A stretch of 6,882 bases of DNA from Bifidobacterium breve (lineage in GTDB: Bacteria > Actinomycetota > Acidimicrobiia > IMCC26256): the NCBI GenBank assembly GCA_945907055.1, contig CAMDSG010000091.1, forward strand, positions 1 through 6,882, given 5' to 3'. The position numbers were made by a program, and so were the translations under genes. Of the stretch, positions 1 through 5,902 are shown piece by piece. Position 1 is the stretch's first letter; each line of letters begins with the position of its first letter. The notes beneath the pieces were generated by a model. That model was not told the origin of the DNA. It ran no database searches and saw only the letters and a program-made list of their open reading frames with translations.

Positions 1-798
1 CTCGGTACGCCCACGTTTGAGCGCACCTATGTCGACGCGAATATTCATCACAGCGTTGGTGCGGATTGGTCTTGCCACACTGGAGCCCTGAGCACTGACA
101 GTCTTCGCAGCGCAGAGTTCGAGTAGCGCGTCTGCGGCATAGGCCTCAGGTGTCGCGTACTCGCCACTTTTACGTGCAGCCTTGAAGATCTCGTCTTGAA
201 GTGGGGTTAAGGCCGCCATGAGAAGAGCACCATTAGCGACCGTCATGTGGGCCTTCAAATTGAAGGCTCCGTCGGGGTCAATCCACGATTTTAGAGAACG
301 GTTTTTATGTATGCGTTTGTGGCGCTCGACCTCGTCTGTGGCGGCTGCTATGACGCGTGATGCTTCATCGCGCAGGGTTCGTACTGTTGCAGATTTAGCG
401 AGGTTTAAGAGGCGTTCCTCGGAATGTGGCTCTGCGGTAGCGCCGCGTGCTACCTCTACGGCCTGAGCAGTAGAGATCTTCCCAGCGCTCACGGCCTCGA
501 GAGTCTGGGGGAGGTGACGTAATTGGTCGGCGAGTATCACCACGGCCTGTGCCTCGTAGATCGGGGTCCCTGTATGGAGTGCTACCCACTCTGCCGAGTT
601 TTTTGAGCCCCCAACTCGCCATGCTTCTGTTGTGCCGACTCGCCCAATGGCCGAGGTACGCAGACCATCAATCAAACGGCGTGCGTCCTCTGAGATCCGA
701 ACGAGTTCGGCGGCGGATTTCCCGTCGATCACATCGACATCTATACGTGAGGCGATTTCTCGGAGGTGTGTGACTGCTGTTTTGAGTTCATCGAACAT
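1..798 (-). CDS. DUF222 / 13E12-repeat family protein, N-terminal part (HNH endonuclease family), runs off window
   Basis: The frame is open for 266 codons from ATG (796-798, minus strand) to the window edge without a stop. The protein starts MFDELKTAVTHLREIASRID. It has helical N-terminal segments, a HLPQTLEAVSAGKIS stretch (about residues 95-109) and the DUF222 signature SWIDPDGAFNLKAHM (171-185), followed by GALLMAALTPLQDEIF and AYAADALLELC (220-229). This order is typical of actinobacterial DUF222 proteins, usually 400-550 residues, which carry a C-terminal HNH nuclease motif. That part lies outside the window, so nuclease activity cannot be judged here. No Shine-Dalgarno precedes the ATG; a TAGAGT hexamer lies 7 bases upstream, suggesting a leaderless message. 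A perfect LexA box overlaps the start, so DNA-damage induction is likely. The biological role of these proteins is poorly known; some mycobacterial 13E12 members are reported to be in the LexA regulon. Family assignment is firm, function is not. Confidence 0.87.
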   Translation of the reverse strand, partial: MFDELKTAVTHLREIASRIDVDVIDGKSAAELVRISEDARRLIDGLRTSAIGRVGTTEAWRVGGSKNSAEWVALHTGTPIYEAQAVVILADQLRHLPQTLEAVSAGKISTAQAVEVARGATAEPHSEERLLNLAKSATVRTLRDEASRVIAAATDEVERHKRIHKNRSLKSWIDPDGAFNLKAHMTVANGALLMAALTPLQDEIFKAARKSGEYATPEAYAADALLELCAAKTVSAQGSSVARPIRTNAVMNIRVDIGALKRGRTE

Positions 799-806
799 AT
801 GTTCGA
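791..806. promoter_or_regulatory. LexA-binding SOS box overlapping the DUF222 start codon
   Basis: The sequence TCGAACATATGTTCGA is a perfect 16-bp palindrome. It matches the mycobacterial SOS box TCGAAC-N4-GTTCGA and the Gram-positive form CGAACRNRYGTTCG at every defined position. The minus-strand ATG of the DUF222 gene (798-796) lies inside it, and its upstream edge shares one base with the candidate -10 hexamer. LexA bound here would cover the promoter, transcription start and initiation codon. LexA binding is inferred from the match. Confidence 0.85.
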
Positions 807-811
807 CTCTA
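806..811 (-). promoter_or_regulatory. Candidate -10 element TAGAGT for a leaderless DUF222 transcript
   Basis: On the minus strand TAGAGT fits the actinobacterial TANNNT consensus and is followed by 7 bases and then ATG. That is the spacing seen when transcription starts at the A of the initiation codon. There is no purine-rich ribosome-binding site between it and the ATG, and no convincing -35 was found. It overlaps the LexA box by one base. Confidence 0.45.
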
Positions 812-884
812 ACAGGGGGGTGTGACAGGGAAGAAGGAGCGGTATGAAATTCCTAATTCAGAGAGTTTGCCGATAGCAAGAGGC

Positions 885-2360
885 CTATGCGCGCCCGGCC
901 CACATCTCGCGCTCGCTACTGAATGGGTCGTTTATGACTCCAGCATCAGTTGAGTCGAAACGCATAGTTGTTCGAGTCGCCTCTGTGTAGGAGTCCCACC
1001 CAGGGTTGCCATCGTGAGCAAAACGTATCCACGCTGGCTGCATCAAATCCACAAGCCCTTGGCGGTCATCGCCGGTGCCGATCAACATCTCGAAGGCATC
1101 GAGATTGTCGAAGACGAATGGAATCTCGAGCGCATGGCAAGACTTGAGAATGCCACCGAACGCAGGGCTAGCCCATGTGAACCAGTACATCCATGCCTCG
1201 CGTCCCTGTGCTACCTGTGCCTCGGCCATACGAATGACCGGTAGTCGAAACATTTGATCGGTCATGTAAGCAATCAAAATGTCAGTAGTAGTTGCTTCTG
1301 GGCGCGCAGCCTCATATGCAGAGAGCATCGCTTCGGCGCTACTCCCCACTGTCTTGGAGGCTTCCTCTAAGACTTCTTCGCGCGTAATGGTTGCTATTCG
1401 CGGATCCATTAGAGCAAATAGGGCGAACTCGTCGCGTGTGGATCCGGTTAAGAGTTTTACGTCTCCAAGACCCTTGCTAATTCCAACGAGTGGAGCGTCG
1501 GGGAGCATGTCGTTGTCGATTACCGGGGTGAATGGCATATCTAGTCGACCACCAGACATCAGCGAAATCTGAGCATCAAGGAGTGACTGAACCGAGAGAG
1601 CTTGGAGCTCCTCGACCGTTGTGACTCCAGCGTGCTCCATGATCAGCTTTGCGTTAAGCGTTGCGTCCTCGGCGGAGGTGCAGAAGTTTGCGCCACCGCT
1701 CTGCGTTATTGCCTTTTGAAATAGTCCCTGTGCTGCTGGCAGCCCAAGGAGAGTAGAGATACTCATTGCTCCCGCAGACTCACCGAATACGGTTACGTTT
1801 GATGGGTCGCCGCCAAAGTTAGAGATGTTGTCGCGAACCCATGCAAGAGCAGCAACCTGATCAAGGCTGCCAGCAAGACCCGATCCCCGAAACGCCTCTC
1901 CACCAAGATCGGCAAGATGAAGAAATCCGAAGACCGCGAGTCGGTAGTTAATGGTTACAACTACAACGTCTCCCTGCTCTGCGAGTTTTGTGCCGTCATA
2001 TACCGGTAGCGATCCCGAACCGTTTAGAAACGCCCCTCCATGGATCCAAACCATCACTGGGCGGGAACCCTCAAGGCTCGGTGTCCAGACATTTAGTGTG
2101 AGGCTCGTTGCTTCATCCTGAACAGACTGTGGGGCGCCGGGAGCAAGTGCTGCATCCATCATTGAGGGCATCTGGGGGACGATTGGGCCGAGGTGCTCTG
2201 CATCTAGAACCTCAGACCACGGCTCAACCGGTGCTGGAGGCATGAAGCGAAGCGCGCCGACAGGGGGTGCAGCGAATGGGATCCCGGCGAAGCGGCTATG
2301 CCGATCGTGGGTGGTCCCGCGAATAGGGCCGTGAGTGGTCTCAACTATCGGGTGGCTCAT
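885..2360 (-). CDS. Type-B carboxylesterase (para-nitrobenzyl esterase-like)
   Basis: A complete 491-residue alpha/beta-hydrolase of the carboxylesterase type-B/cholinesterase family, of usual length (about 490-520). The family hydrolyses carboxylic esters. Visible landmarks are the N-terminal FAGIPFAAPPVGALRF block (24-39), LTLNVWTP (88-95), the oxyanion-hole HGGAF (107-111), the nucleophile elbow FGESAGA with Ser195, the likely acid Glu311 in STRDEF, and catalytic His409 in KSCHALEIPFVF. The triad Ser195/Glu311/His409 has spacing like Bacillus PnbA. No signal peptide or membrane segment is visible, so it is probably cytoplasmic. The ATG at 2358-2360 has AGGAG 6 bases upstream, which supports the start. 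The gene is divergent from the thiolase-like/DUF35 operon across 198 bases, suggesting shared control, perhaps releasing an acid from an ester for the neighbours. The true substrate cannot be told. Confidence 0.95.
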   Translation of the reverse strand: MSHPIVETTHGPIRGTTHDRHSRFAGIPFAAPPVGALRFMPPAPVEPWSEVLDAEHLGPIVPQMPSMMDAALAPGAPQSVQDEATSLTLNVWTPSLEGSRPVMVWIHGGAFLNGSGSLPVYDGTKLAEQGDVVVVTINYRLAVFGFLHLADLGGEAFRGSGLAGSLDQVAALAWVRDNISNFGGDPSNVTVFGESAGAMSISTLLGLPAAQGLFQKAITQSGGANFCTSAEDATLNAKLIMEHAGVTTVEELQALSVQSLLDAQISLMSGGRLDMPFTPVIDNDMLPDAPLVGISKGLGDVKLLTGSTRDEFALFALMDPRIATITREEVLEEASKTVGSSAEAMLSAYEAARPEATTTDILIAYMTDQMFRLPVIRMAEAQVAQGREAWMYWFTWASPAFGGILKSCHALEIPFVFDNLDAFEMLIGTGDDRQGLVDLMQPAWIRFAHDGNPGWDSYTEATRTTMRFDSTDAGVINDPFSSEREMWAGRA

Positions 2361-2390
2361 TGAATGCTCCTATTGTGCTTAGAGTCGACA

Positions 2391-2407
2391 GCCCTACAAG
2401 ATAGGGC
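2391..2407. promoter_or_regulatory. Dyad GCCCTA-N5-TAGGGC over a candidate esterase -10 element
   Basis: Perfect 6-bp inverted repeat with a 5-base centre, 31 bases upstream of the esterase ATG. Read on the minus strand, the centre forms TATCTT (2403-2398), a TANNNT -10 candidate. A regulator bound here, or an RNA hairpin, could control the esterase. No good -35 is visible at 16-18 bases, and no particular regulator family is indicated. Confidence 0.4.
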
Positions 2408-2420
2408 ACCACTAAATAGT

Positions 2421-2452
2421 AGATCGCAATGATAGATGGCGCCTATCGATCT
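2421..2452. promoter_or_regulatory. Second interrupted dyad in the divergent control region
   Basis: AGATC (2421-2425) pairs with GATCT (2448-2452), and GATAG (2431-2435) pairs with CTATC (2443-2447). The loop is 7 bases, with a 5-base bulge on the left arm, giving 10 pairs in all. It lies midway between the two divergent genes and could be a shared operator. Short dyads occur by chance, so the call is tentative. A TATCTT hexamer at 2477-2482 on the plus strand is a possible -10 for the rightward operon. Confidence 0.3.
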
Positions 2453-2523
2453 GATCAGCCGCTACCGTCAGACAATTATCTTGAGTTAACCCTAGAGATT
2501 TAGACCGAGAAAAACGGGGAATA

Positions 2524-2562
2524 ATGAGTTCCGATGTAATAGTGCGAGTGACAGCAAATTGA
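2524..2562 (+). CDS. Possible 12-codon leader peptide overlapping the next gene's start
   Basis: ATG at 2524 is preceded by CGGGGA (2515-2520), a better ribosome-binding site than the one before the downstream TTG start. The ORF encodes MSSDVIVRVTAN and ends with TGA at 2560-2562. This stop overlaps the TTG start (2559-2561) of the thiolase-like gene as TTGA. The arrangement would allow ribosomes ending here to restart on the weakly initiated gene. The peptide has no recognisable attenuator feature such as a run of one amino acid. It may be chance. Confidence 0.3.
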   Translation: MSSDVIVRVTAN

Positions 2563-3737
2563 GCGCCCTCTCTGGGAGAGCCTCGATCGTTGGGGTTGGA
2601 GAGACTGAGTATCTGAGGGGCTCGCCGCGACTCCCCGTTGAGATGATGCTGGAGGCCTCCATCAAAGCAATCTCCGATGCGGGCCTCACAGCGCAGGATA
2701 TTGACGGGATACTTCCCCCGCCTGGATATACGACAGTTGAGGAGTTGGCGGTCAACCTTGGTATCGAGGACCTTGCGTTTTCATCAACGGTCCACATGGG
2801 GGGCGCATCCTCAACTGCTGCAATACAGAACGCTGCTATGGCAGTGGCAACCGGCGTCGCTAAGAATGTTCTCGTTGTCGTCGGATGGAACGGCTACTCA
2901 GCATTTCGACCGCGTGATGGCGTTCCGGTCCCGAAGCGTGGCTTTGACGCGAACGCTGTTGGGGACACGGTGCTCGATTTTTACCTTCCCTACGGAGCGC
3001 GTTCCGCAGCCCAGTTTTACGGTTGGATCGCAACTCGCCACCGAGAGATGTACGGAACACTCGAGACAGACACGGGCGAGGTAGCGCTTGCATGTCGCTC
3101 TCATGCCCAGACGAGTGAACTGGCACTCATGCGCGGTAGACCGCTCACGATGGAGGACTATCTCGCATCGCCGTGGGTATCAGAGCCGTTCCGGCTCCTT
3201 GATTGCTGCCTTGAAACAGACTGTGCGGTTGCAATAGTTGTCGCATCTACAGAGCGCGCACGCGATTTTCCCCACGACCCTGTAGTTGTGCTTGGAGTAG
3301 GCGAGGGCCATCCGTACCCAGCGGATGACATCGCAGGGCGCCCTGACCCGTTTCACATTGGCTTGAGTGATGCTGCTCCACGCGCGTTTGCAATGGCTGG
3401 GGTCTCACCTCAAGATATGGACTTCCTCCAAATCTATGACTGCTTTACCTATGTTGTGCTTCTCCAACTAGAGGCGCTTGGGCTCTGCGAGCGGGGTGGC
3501 GCGGGGGAGTTTGTTCGCGATGGGCGCATCAAACTCGGTGGCGAGTTCCCACTCAACACGCATGGCGGTTTGCTGTCACAGGGGCACATGTGGGGGATGA
3601 ACCATGTAGTCGAGGCAGTAAGGCAGCTTCGCCATGAGCGTGGTGACGGCCAAGTAAAGGGTGCAGAGCTTGGAGTTGTAACCGGATGGGGAGATTTTGG
3701 CGATGGCTCAATCGCAATTCTCGGGAGGGATCGATGA
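2559..3737 (+). CDS. Thiolase-fold lipid-transfer-type protein (Ltp2/SCP-x thiolase-like, probable aldolase subunit)
   Basis: Encodes 392 residues, usual for the family. It begins SGRASIVGVGETEYLRGS, the typical start of nonspecific lipid-transfer/SCP-x thiolase-like proteins. Other hallmarks are HMGGASSTAAI (79-89), FRLLDCCLETD (211-221), IYDCFT (292-297), PLNTHGGLLSQGH (331-343) and TGWGDFGDG (375-383). The nucleophilic cysteine region reads GGASS and the final CxG motif is replaced by GWGDFGDG, so both classical thiolase cysteines appear absent; His343 and Tyr293 are kept. A normal Claisen thiolase is therefore unlikely. Ltp2-type homologues work with a DUF35 protein as retro-aldolases on steroid side-chain CoA thioesters, and a DUF35 gene follows with an ATGA overlap. 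The TTG start is chosen because it gives the standard N terminus and no better in-frame start lies nearby; its Shine-Dalgarno is weak. The substrate is unknown; steroid or branched acyl-CoA is inference. Confidence 0.9.
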   Translation: MSALSGRASIVGVGETEYLRGSPRLPVEMMLEASIKAISDAGLTAQDIDGILPPPGYTTVEELAVNLGIEDLAFSSTVHMGGASSTAAIQNAAMAVATGVAKNVLVVVGWNGYSAFRPRDGVPVPKRGFDANAVGDTVLDFYLPYGARSAAQFYGWIATRHREMYGTLETDTGEVALACRSHAQTSELALMRGRPLTMEDYLASPWVSEPFRLLDCCLETDCAVAIVVASTERARDFPHDPVVVLGVGEGHPYPADDIAGRPDPFHIGLSDAAPRAFAMAGVSPQDMDFLQIYDCFTYVVLLQLEALGLCERGGAGEFVRDGRIKLGGEFPLNTHGGLLSQGHMWGMNHVVEAVRQLRHERGDGQVKGAELGVVTGWGDFGDGSIAILGRDR

Positions 3738-4168
3738 ATCAACGTGAAGGGCACTCGCTACCACCGAGAGACCGGATACTCCCAAACCCGTCAGGACTAA
3801 ACGCTGAGTTTTATCGAATCGCAGCAGAGACAGGCACCTTAAATGTTCAGCGGTGTAACGACTGCGGCGTCTATCGGCACCCTCCGCGCTTTAGCTGCGC
3901 GCATTGCGGCTCTGGTGCATGGAGTTGGAGCCCTACAAGTATGCGCGGTGTGGTTTGGTCTTGGACAATTACGCACCGCGCAATAGATCCTGCCTTTGCA
4001 GAGCAGCTTCCCTATGCGGTGGTTGTAGTGGAGCTCGAAGAAGGGGTGCGCGTTGTTGGCAATCTGGCGGGTCTAGCAATTTTAGAACTTCGAATCGGTT
4101 TAGAGGTAAATGTTTCGCTCGATTTACGCAGCGACAACATTGCTCTTATCGACTTTATCCCTCGGTGA
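3734..4168 (+). CDS. DUF35 zinc-ribbon / OB-fold protein, partner of the thiolase-like gene
   Basis: Encodes 144 residues from ATG 3734, which overlaps the upstream stop as ATGA and has GGGAGGG 4 bases before it. An in-frame ATG at 3686 lies within the previous gene and would add 16 residues of shadow translation, so it is rejected. An N-terminal helix region (about 15-35, LNAEFYRIAAETGTL) precedes a rubredoxin-like zinc ribbon with Cys41, Cys44, Cys55 and Cys58 (RCNDCG and SCAHCG). An OB-fold (about 62-142) then starts at RGVVWSWTITHR and holds PYAVVVVELEEGVRVVGNL. DUF35 proteins bind thiolase-like partners and acyl-CoA, as in Ltp2-ChsH2(DUF35) and archaeal HMG-CoA synthase complexes. Tight coupling to the thiolase-like gene argues for a stoichiometric complex. 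The gene ends convergently, overlapping the CDF remnant by 14 bases. Confidence 0.92.
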   Translation: MNQREGHSLPPRDRILPNPSGLNAEFYRIAAETGTLNVQRCNDCGVYRHPPRFSCAHCGSGAWSWSPTSMRGVVWSWTITHRAIDPAFAEQLPYAVVVVELEEGVRVVGNLAGLAILELRIGLEVNVSLDLRSDNIALIDFIPR

Positions 4169-4426
4169 CTGCAATCTCTCGAAGAAGGTATGGCTCTAGA
4201 TAAATCAATCGCGCTGCTGGCACGACAGCGCGAATGCGTGCCTCTGCAGCATCAATCGCAGCGGCAATAGAGGGTAAATCGGGGGGAACAAATGCAATTT
4301 TTGCTCCGACTAATAGGTCATCGGGGCCGAGATGAAGTCTGCGCAGGTGAATATGACTCCAGACCGATTGCAATGCCCGGGTTGGCGAATAGTGCGGCGA
4401 TGATAGCCCGTCGGCTTCCTTCATGT
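4155..4426 (-). pseudogene. C-terminal remnant of a cation diffusion facilitator (CDF) transporter
   Basis: The minus-strand frame ending at TAA (4155-4157) encodes HIHLRRLHLGPDDLLVGAKI, then AAAIDAAEARIRAVVPAARL and IYLEPYLL. This closely matches the C-terminal cytoplasmic dimerisation domain of actinobacterial CDF (zinc/cobalt-type) exporters, whose usual form is IHLRTxHLGPDELLVAAK...IDAAEARIRAAVP...IYLEP. The preceding homologous piece, SRRAIIAALFANPG, is in another frame (about 4376-4418). One extra base, or two lost, between about 4355 and 4381 therefore breaks the gene. The roughly 200-residue six-helix membrane domain is missing, and the oxygenase stop codon lies only some 12-20 bases beyond. 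The remnant therefore cannot transport metal. A short product of about 89 residues from an ATG at 4424-4426 is possible but has no ribosome-binding site. The gene was probably cut when the neighbouring region rearranged. Confidence 0.75.
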
Positions 4427-4437
4427 ATGTGCTTTGT

Positions 4438-5259
4438 CTACCCGATCGCATCCCAGAGCATTGACCCGGGCTCCACTTTGTTTGGATTGTCAAGCAAAAA
4501 CGTAGGGTCGCCTTTATCTATGTGCCCCATAAGTCCGTTGTAGATTCCGTAACCAGCAAGGCGGCGTAAACGAGTGGAGAATGTTGAAGCGACCTCTCGT
4601 GGGATTCCAAGTTGCTGATTCTCCTGCTGGCGTAAGAATCCTGCGCAGTAGTTCATGGCTATGCCTACACGATCCTCATTCGTTGAGTTTGCTCCACCAC
4701 CGTGCCAGAGGCTTCCGTTCCAGATCAGAACACTTCCGCGTGCCATCTCTGCGGGAAAAGATTCATAATGAGTACCAAAGTCTGGGGCGCTGTCAAGAAG
4801 GTGTGAACCTCCGATAAGTCGCGTGGCTCCGTTCTCTGCGGTGAAGTCTGTTAGGGCCCACATTGAGTTGCAGACGAGCGGAGCATGCGGGCGCTCCAAC
4901 GGGATGAGTTGATCATCGGCGTGTAGAGGTTGTGGCGTCTCGCCCGGTTGAATGCGGATCGATGAGAGTGAGGAGATCAGGCACCCATCATCGAGGACCT
5001 GCTCGACGATAGGGAGGACACTCTCGTGAACGGGGACACGCTGCCAGATTTGGCTGCGGGCAAGCAGGTTATAAACGCGCAGCGTCTTGTGGCCCTCAAA
5101 CGAGTTCTTAGCGGGTGCGACCTCTAGCAGCGTCTCAAGTCTTACTAAGTCATGAGTAAGTAATGCGATGAGTTCGGGCTCGATAGCGTTCTCAACGACG
5201 CTCCATCCAGCAGTTGCTATTTGCTCGACATGGGTGACAAGAACATCGGGGGTTAGCAC
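4438..5259 (-). CDS. Phytanoyl-CoA dioxygenase (PhyH) family Fe(II)/2-oxoglutarate oxygenase
   Basis: Encodes 273 residues, normal for bacterial PhyH proteins (250-300). The N terminus LTPDVLVTHVEQIATAGWSV matches the usual helix plus GxxxV opening. The iron-binding triad is clear: His113 and Asp115 in PLHADD, and His186 in GSLWHGGGANST. Arg197 in NEDRVGI is placed to bind the 2-oxoglutarate carboxylate. The jelly-roll core includes SIRIQPGE (100-107), TRLIGGSH (146-153) and ARGSVLIWNG (173-182). Members hydroxylate at or near the alpha carbon of acyl-CoAs or other small molecules; the substrate here is unknown. The start is GTG 5257-5259, with only a poor ribosome-binding site (GAAGAG almost touching it), but the family N-terminal pattern supports it. 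The gene is divergent from the carbonic-anhydrase-like gene by 42 bases and abuts the CDF remnant downstream. Confidence 0.92.
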   Translation of the reverse strand: MLTPDVLVTHVEQIATAGWSVVENAIEPELIALLTHDLVRLETLLEVAPAKNSFEGHKTLRVYNLLARSQIWQRVPVHESVLPIVEQVLDDGCLISSLSSIRIQPGETPQPLHADDQLIPLERPHAPLVCNSMWALTDFTAENGATRLIGGSHLLDSAPDFGTHYESFPAEMARGSVLIWNGSLWHGGGANSTNEDRVGIAMNYCAGFLRQQENQQLGIPREVASTFSTRLRRLAGYGIYNGLMGHIDKGDPTFLLDNPNKVEPGSMLWDAIG

Positions 5260-5289
5260 GCTCTTCAGGGTACCGCGAAGTCTGGCGGG

Positions 5290-5295
5290 TAGCCT
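5290..5295 (+). promoter_or_regulatory. Candidate -10 element TAGCCT for a leaderless hexapeptide-protein transcript
   Basis: TAGCCT fits TANNNT and is followed by 6 bases and then ATG at 5302, where no Shine-Dalgarno exists. This mirrors the arrangement before the DUF222 gene. The 42-base gap between the divergent starts must also hold the oxygenase promoter unless that lies inside the neighbouring coding region. No clear -35 is seen. Confidence 0.35.
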
Positions 5296-5301
5296 GTCCT
5301 C

Positions 5302-5820
5302 ATGGCTATTTACGCGTTAGGCAAGTACACGCCGCAGATTGATCCGACAGCGTTTATCCACCCTGATGCAACGGTTATCGGCAACGTCACTATTGGGGCA
5401 GAGTCTTCAGTGTGGCCGAGAGCGGTTCTTAGAGGCGATTATGGAGCGATCGTTATCGGCGCACGAACCAATATCCAAGACGGTTCGGTTATACACGCAA
5501 CACATGCGATGCCGACTGTTATCGGCGACGACTGCGTGATCGGGCACCTCGTCCACATGGAGTGCTGCACCGTTGAGAGCGGCTCGCTCATCGGCTCCGG
5601 CTCAATCGTTCTTCATCGGGCTCTAATCAGAAGCGGAGCACTTGTAGCCGCTGCAGCGCTCGTTCCAAATGGCATGGAGGTTCCCTCCGGAGCAATGGCT
5701 CTCGGGGTGCCAGCGACTCTGCGCCATAATGCGGTGCGGCCCGAGATGATCTCGCTCAACGCTGCCTCCTACGTCGCCAACGCCAAGTACCACGCAAGCG
5801 AGTTGAGGCGTATCGACTGA
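5302..5820 (+). CDS. Gamma-carbonic-anhydrase-like hexapeptide-repeat protein
   Basis: Encodes 172 residues of left-handed beta-helix repeats, the usual length for YrdA/PaaY-type gamma carbonic anhydrase-like proteins. Repeats run from about residue 14 to 135 (DATVIGNVTIGAESSVWPRA, then RGDYGAIVIGARTNIQDGSV), ending in GVPATLRH and a C-terminal helix. Gamma-class enzymes form trimers with zinc or iron held by three histidines between subunits. His65 (SVIH) and His82 (IGH) are present. The third canonical position, five residues after His82, is Glu87, with a His at 85 (GHLVHMECC). Carbonic anhydrase activity is therefore uncertain; other PaaY-like proteins act as acyl-CoA thioesterases. Arg44 and Asp46 (RGD) and Gln59-Asp60 (IQD) match conserved family positions. 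The ATG lacks a Shine-Dalgarno, suggesting a leaderless message. Confidence 0.9.
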   Translation: MAIYALGKYTPQIDPTAFIHPDATVIGNVTIGAESSVWPRAVLRGDYGAIVIGARTNIQDGSVIHATHAMPTVIGDDCVIGHLVHMECCTVESGSLIGSGSIVLHRALIRSGALVAAAALVPNGMEVPSGAMALGVPATLRHNAVRPEMISLNAASYVANAKYHASELRRID

Positions 5821-5843
5821 CCCCACTGACGGGGTTCTTCTGT
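5820..5843 (+). terminator. Weak rho-independent-terminator-like hairpin
   Basis: ACCCC (5820-5824) pairs with GGGGT (5831-5835) around the 6-base loop ACTGAC, followed by the pyrimidine tract TCTTCTGT. The 5-bp stem starts at the last base of the stop codon of the hexapeptide-protein gene. The stem is short and the tract is not pure T, so termination may be partial. From 5844 to 5902 I see nothing else definite. Confidence 0.45.
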
Positions 5844-5902
5844 CCCGGAAGCGACGACTCGCCCTATGGGGGAGGCAAGCGCCTATTGTCGCGGCTTCAC
5901 AA

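Noticed and set aside
218..847. Several open plus-strand and other-frame reading frames over 218-847
   Set aside because: They are shadows of the DUF222 gene, low in complexity, Arg/Ser-rich and without recognisable domains.
844..876. Ten-residue plus-strand ORF (MKFLIQRVCR) with a good GAAGGAG ribosome-binding site
   Set aside because: Far too short, between two minus-strand genes, with no recognised toxin or leader features; most likely chance.
868..880. TTGC-N5-GCAA hairpin between the esterase and DUF222 genes as a terminator
   Set aside because: A 4-bp stem without a following T tract is too weak to call.
3686..3733. Earlier in-frame ATG start for the DUF35 gene
   Set aside because: It lies inside the thiolase-like gene and adds a non-homologous stretch; the ATGA-overlap start with a GGGAGGG site is much better supported.
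4427..4493. N-terminal extension of the CDF remnant frame into the oxygenase gene (ATG at 4493)
   Set aside because: Those residues are antisense-frame overlap with the oxygenase coding region and show no CDF similarity or membrane helices.
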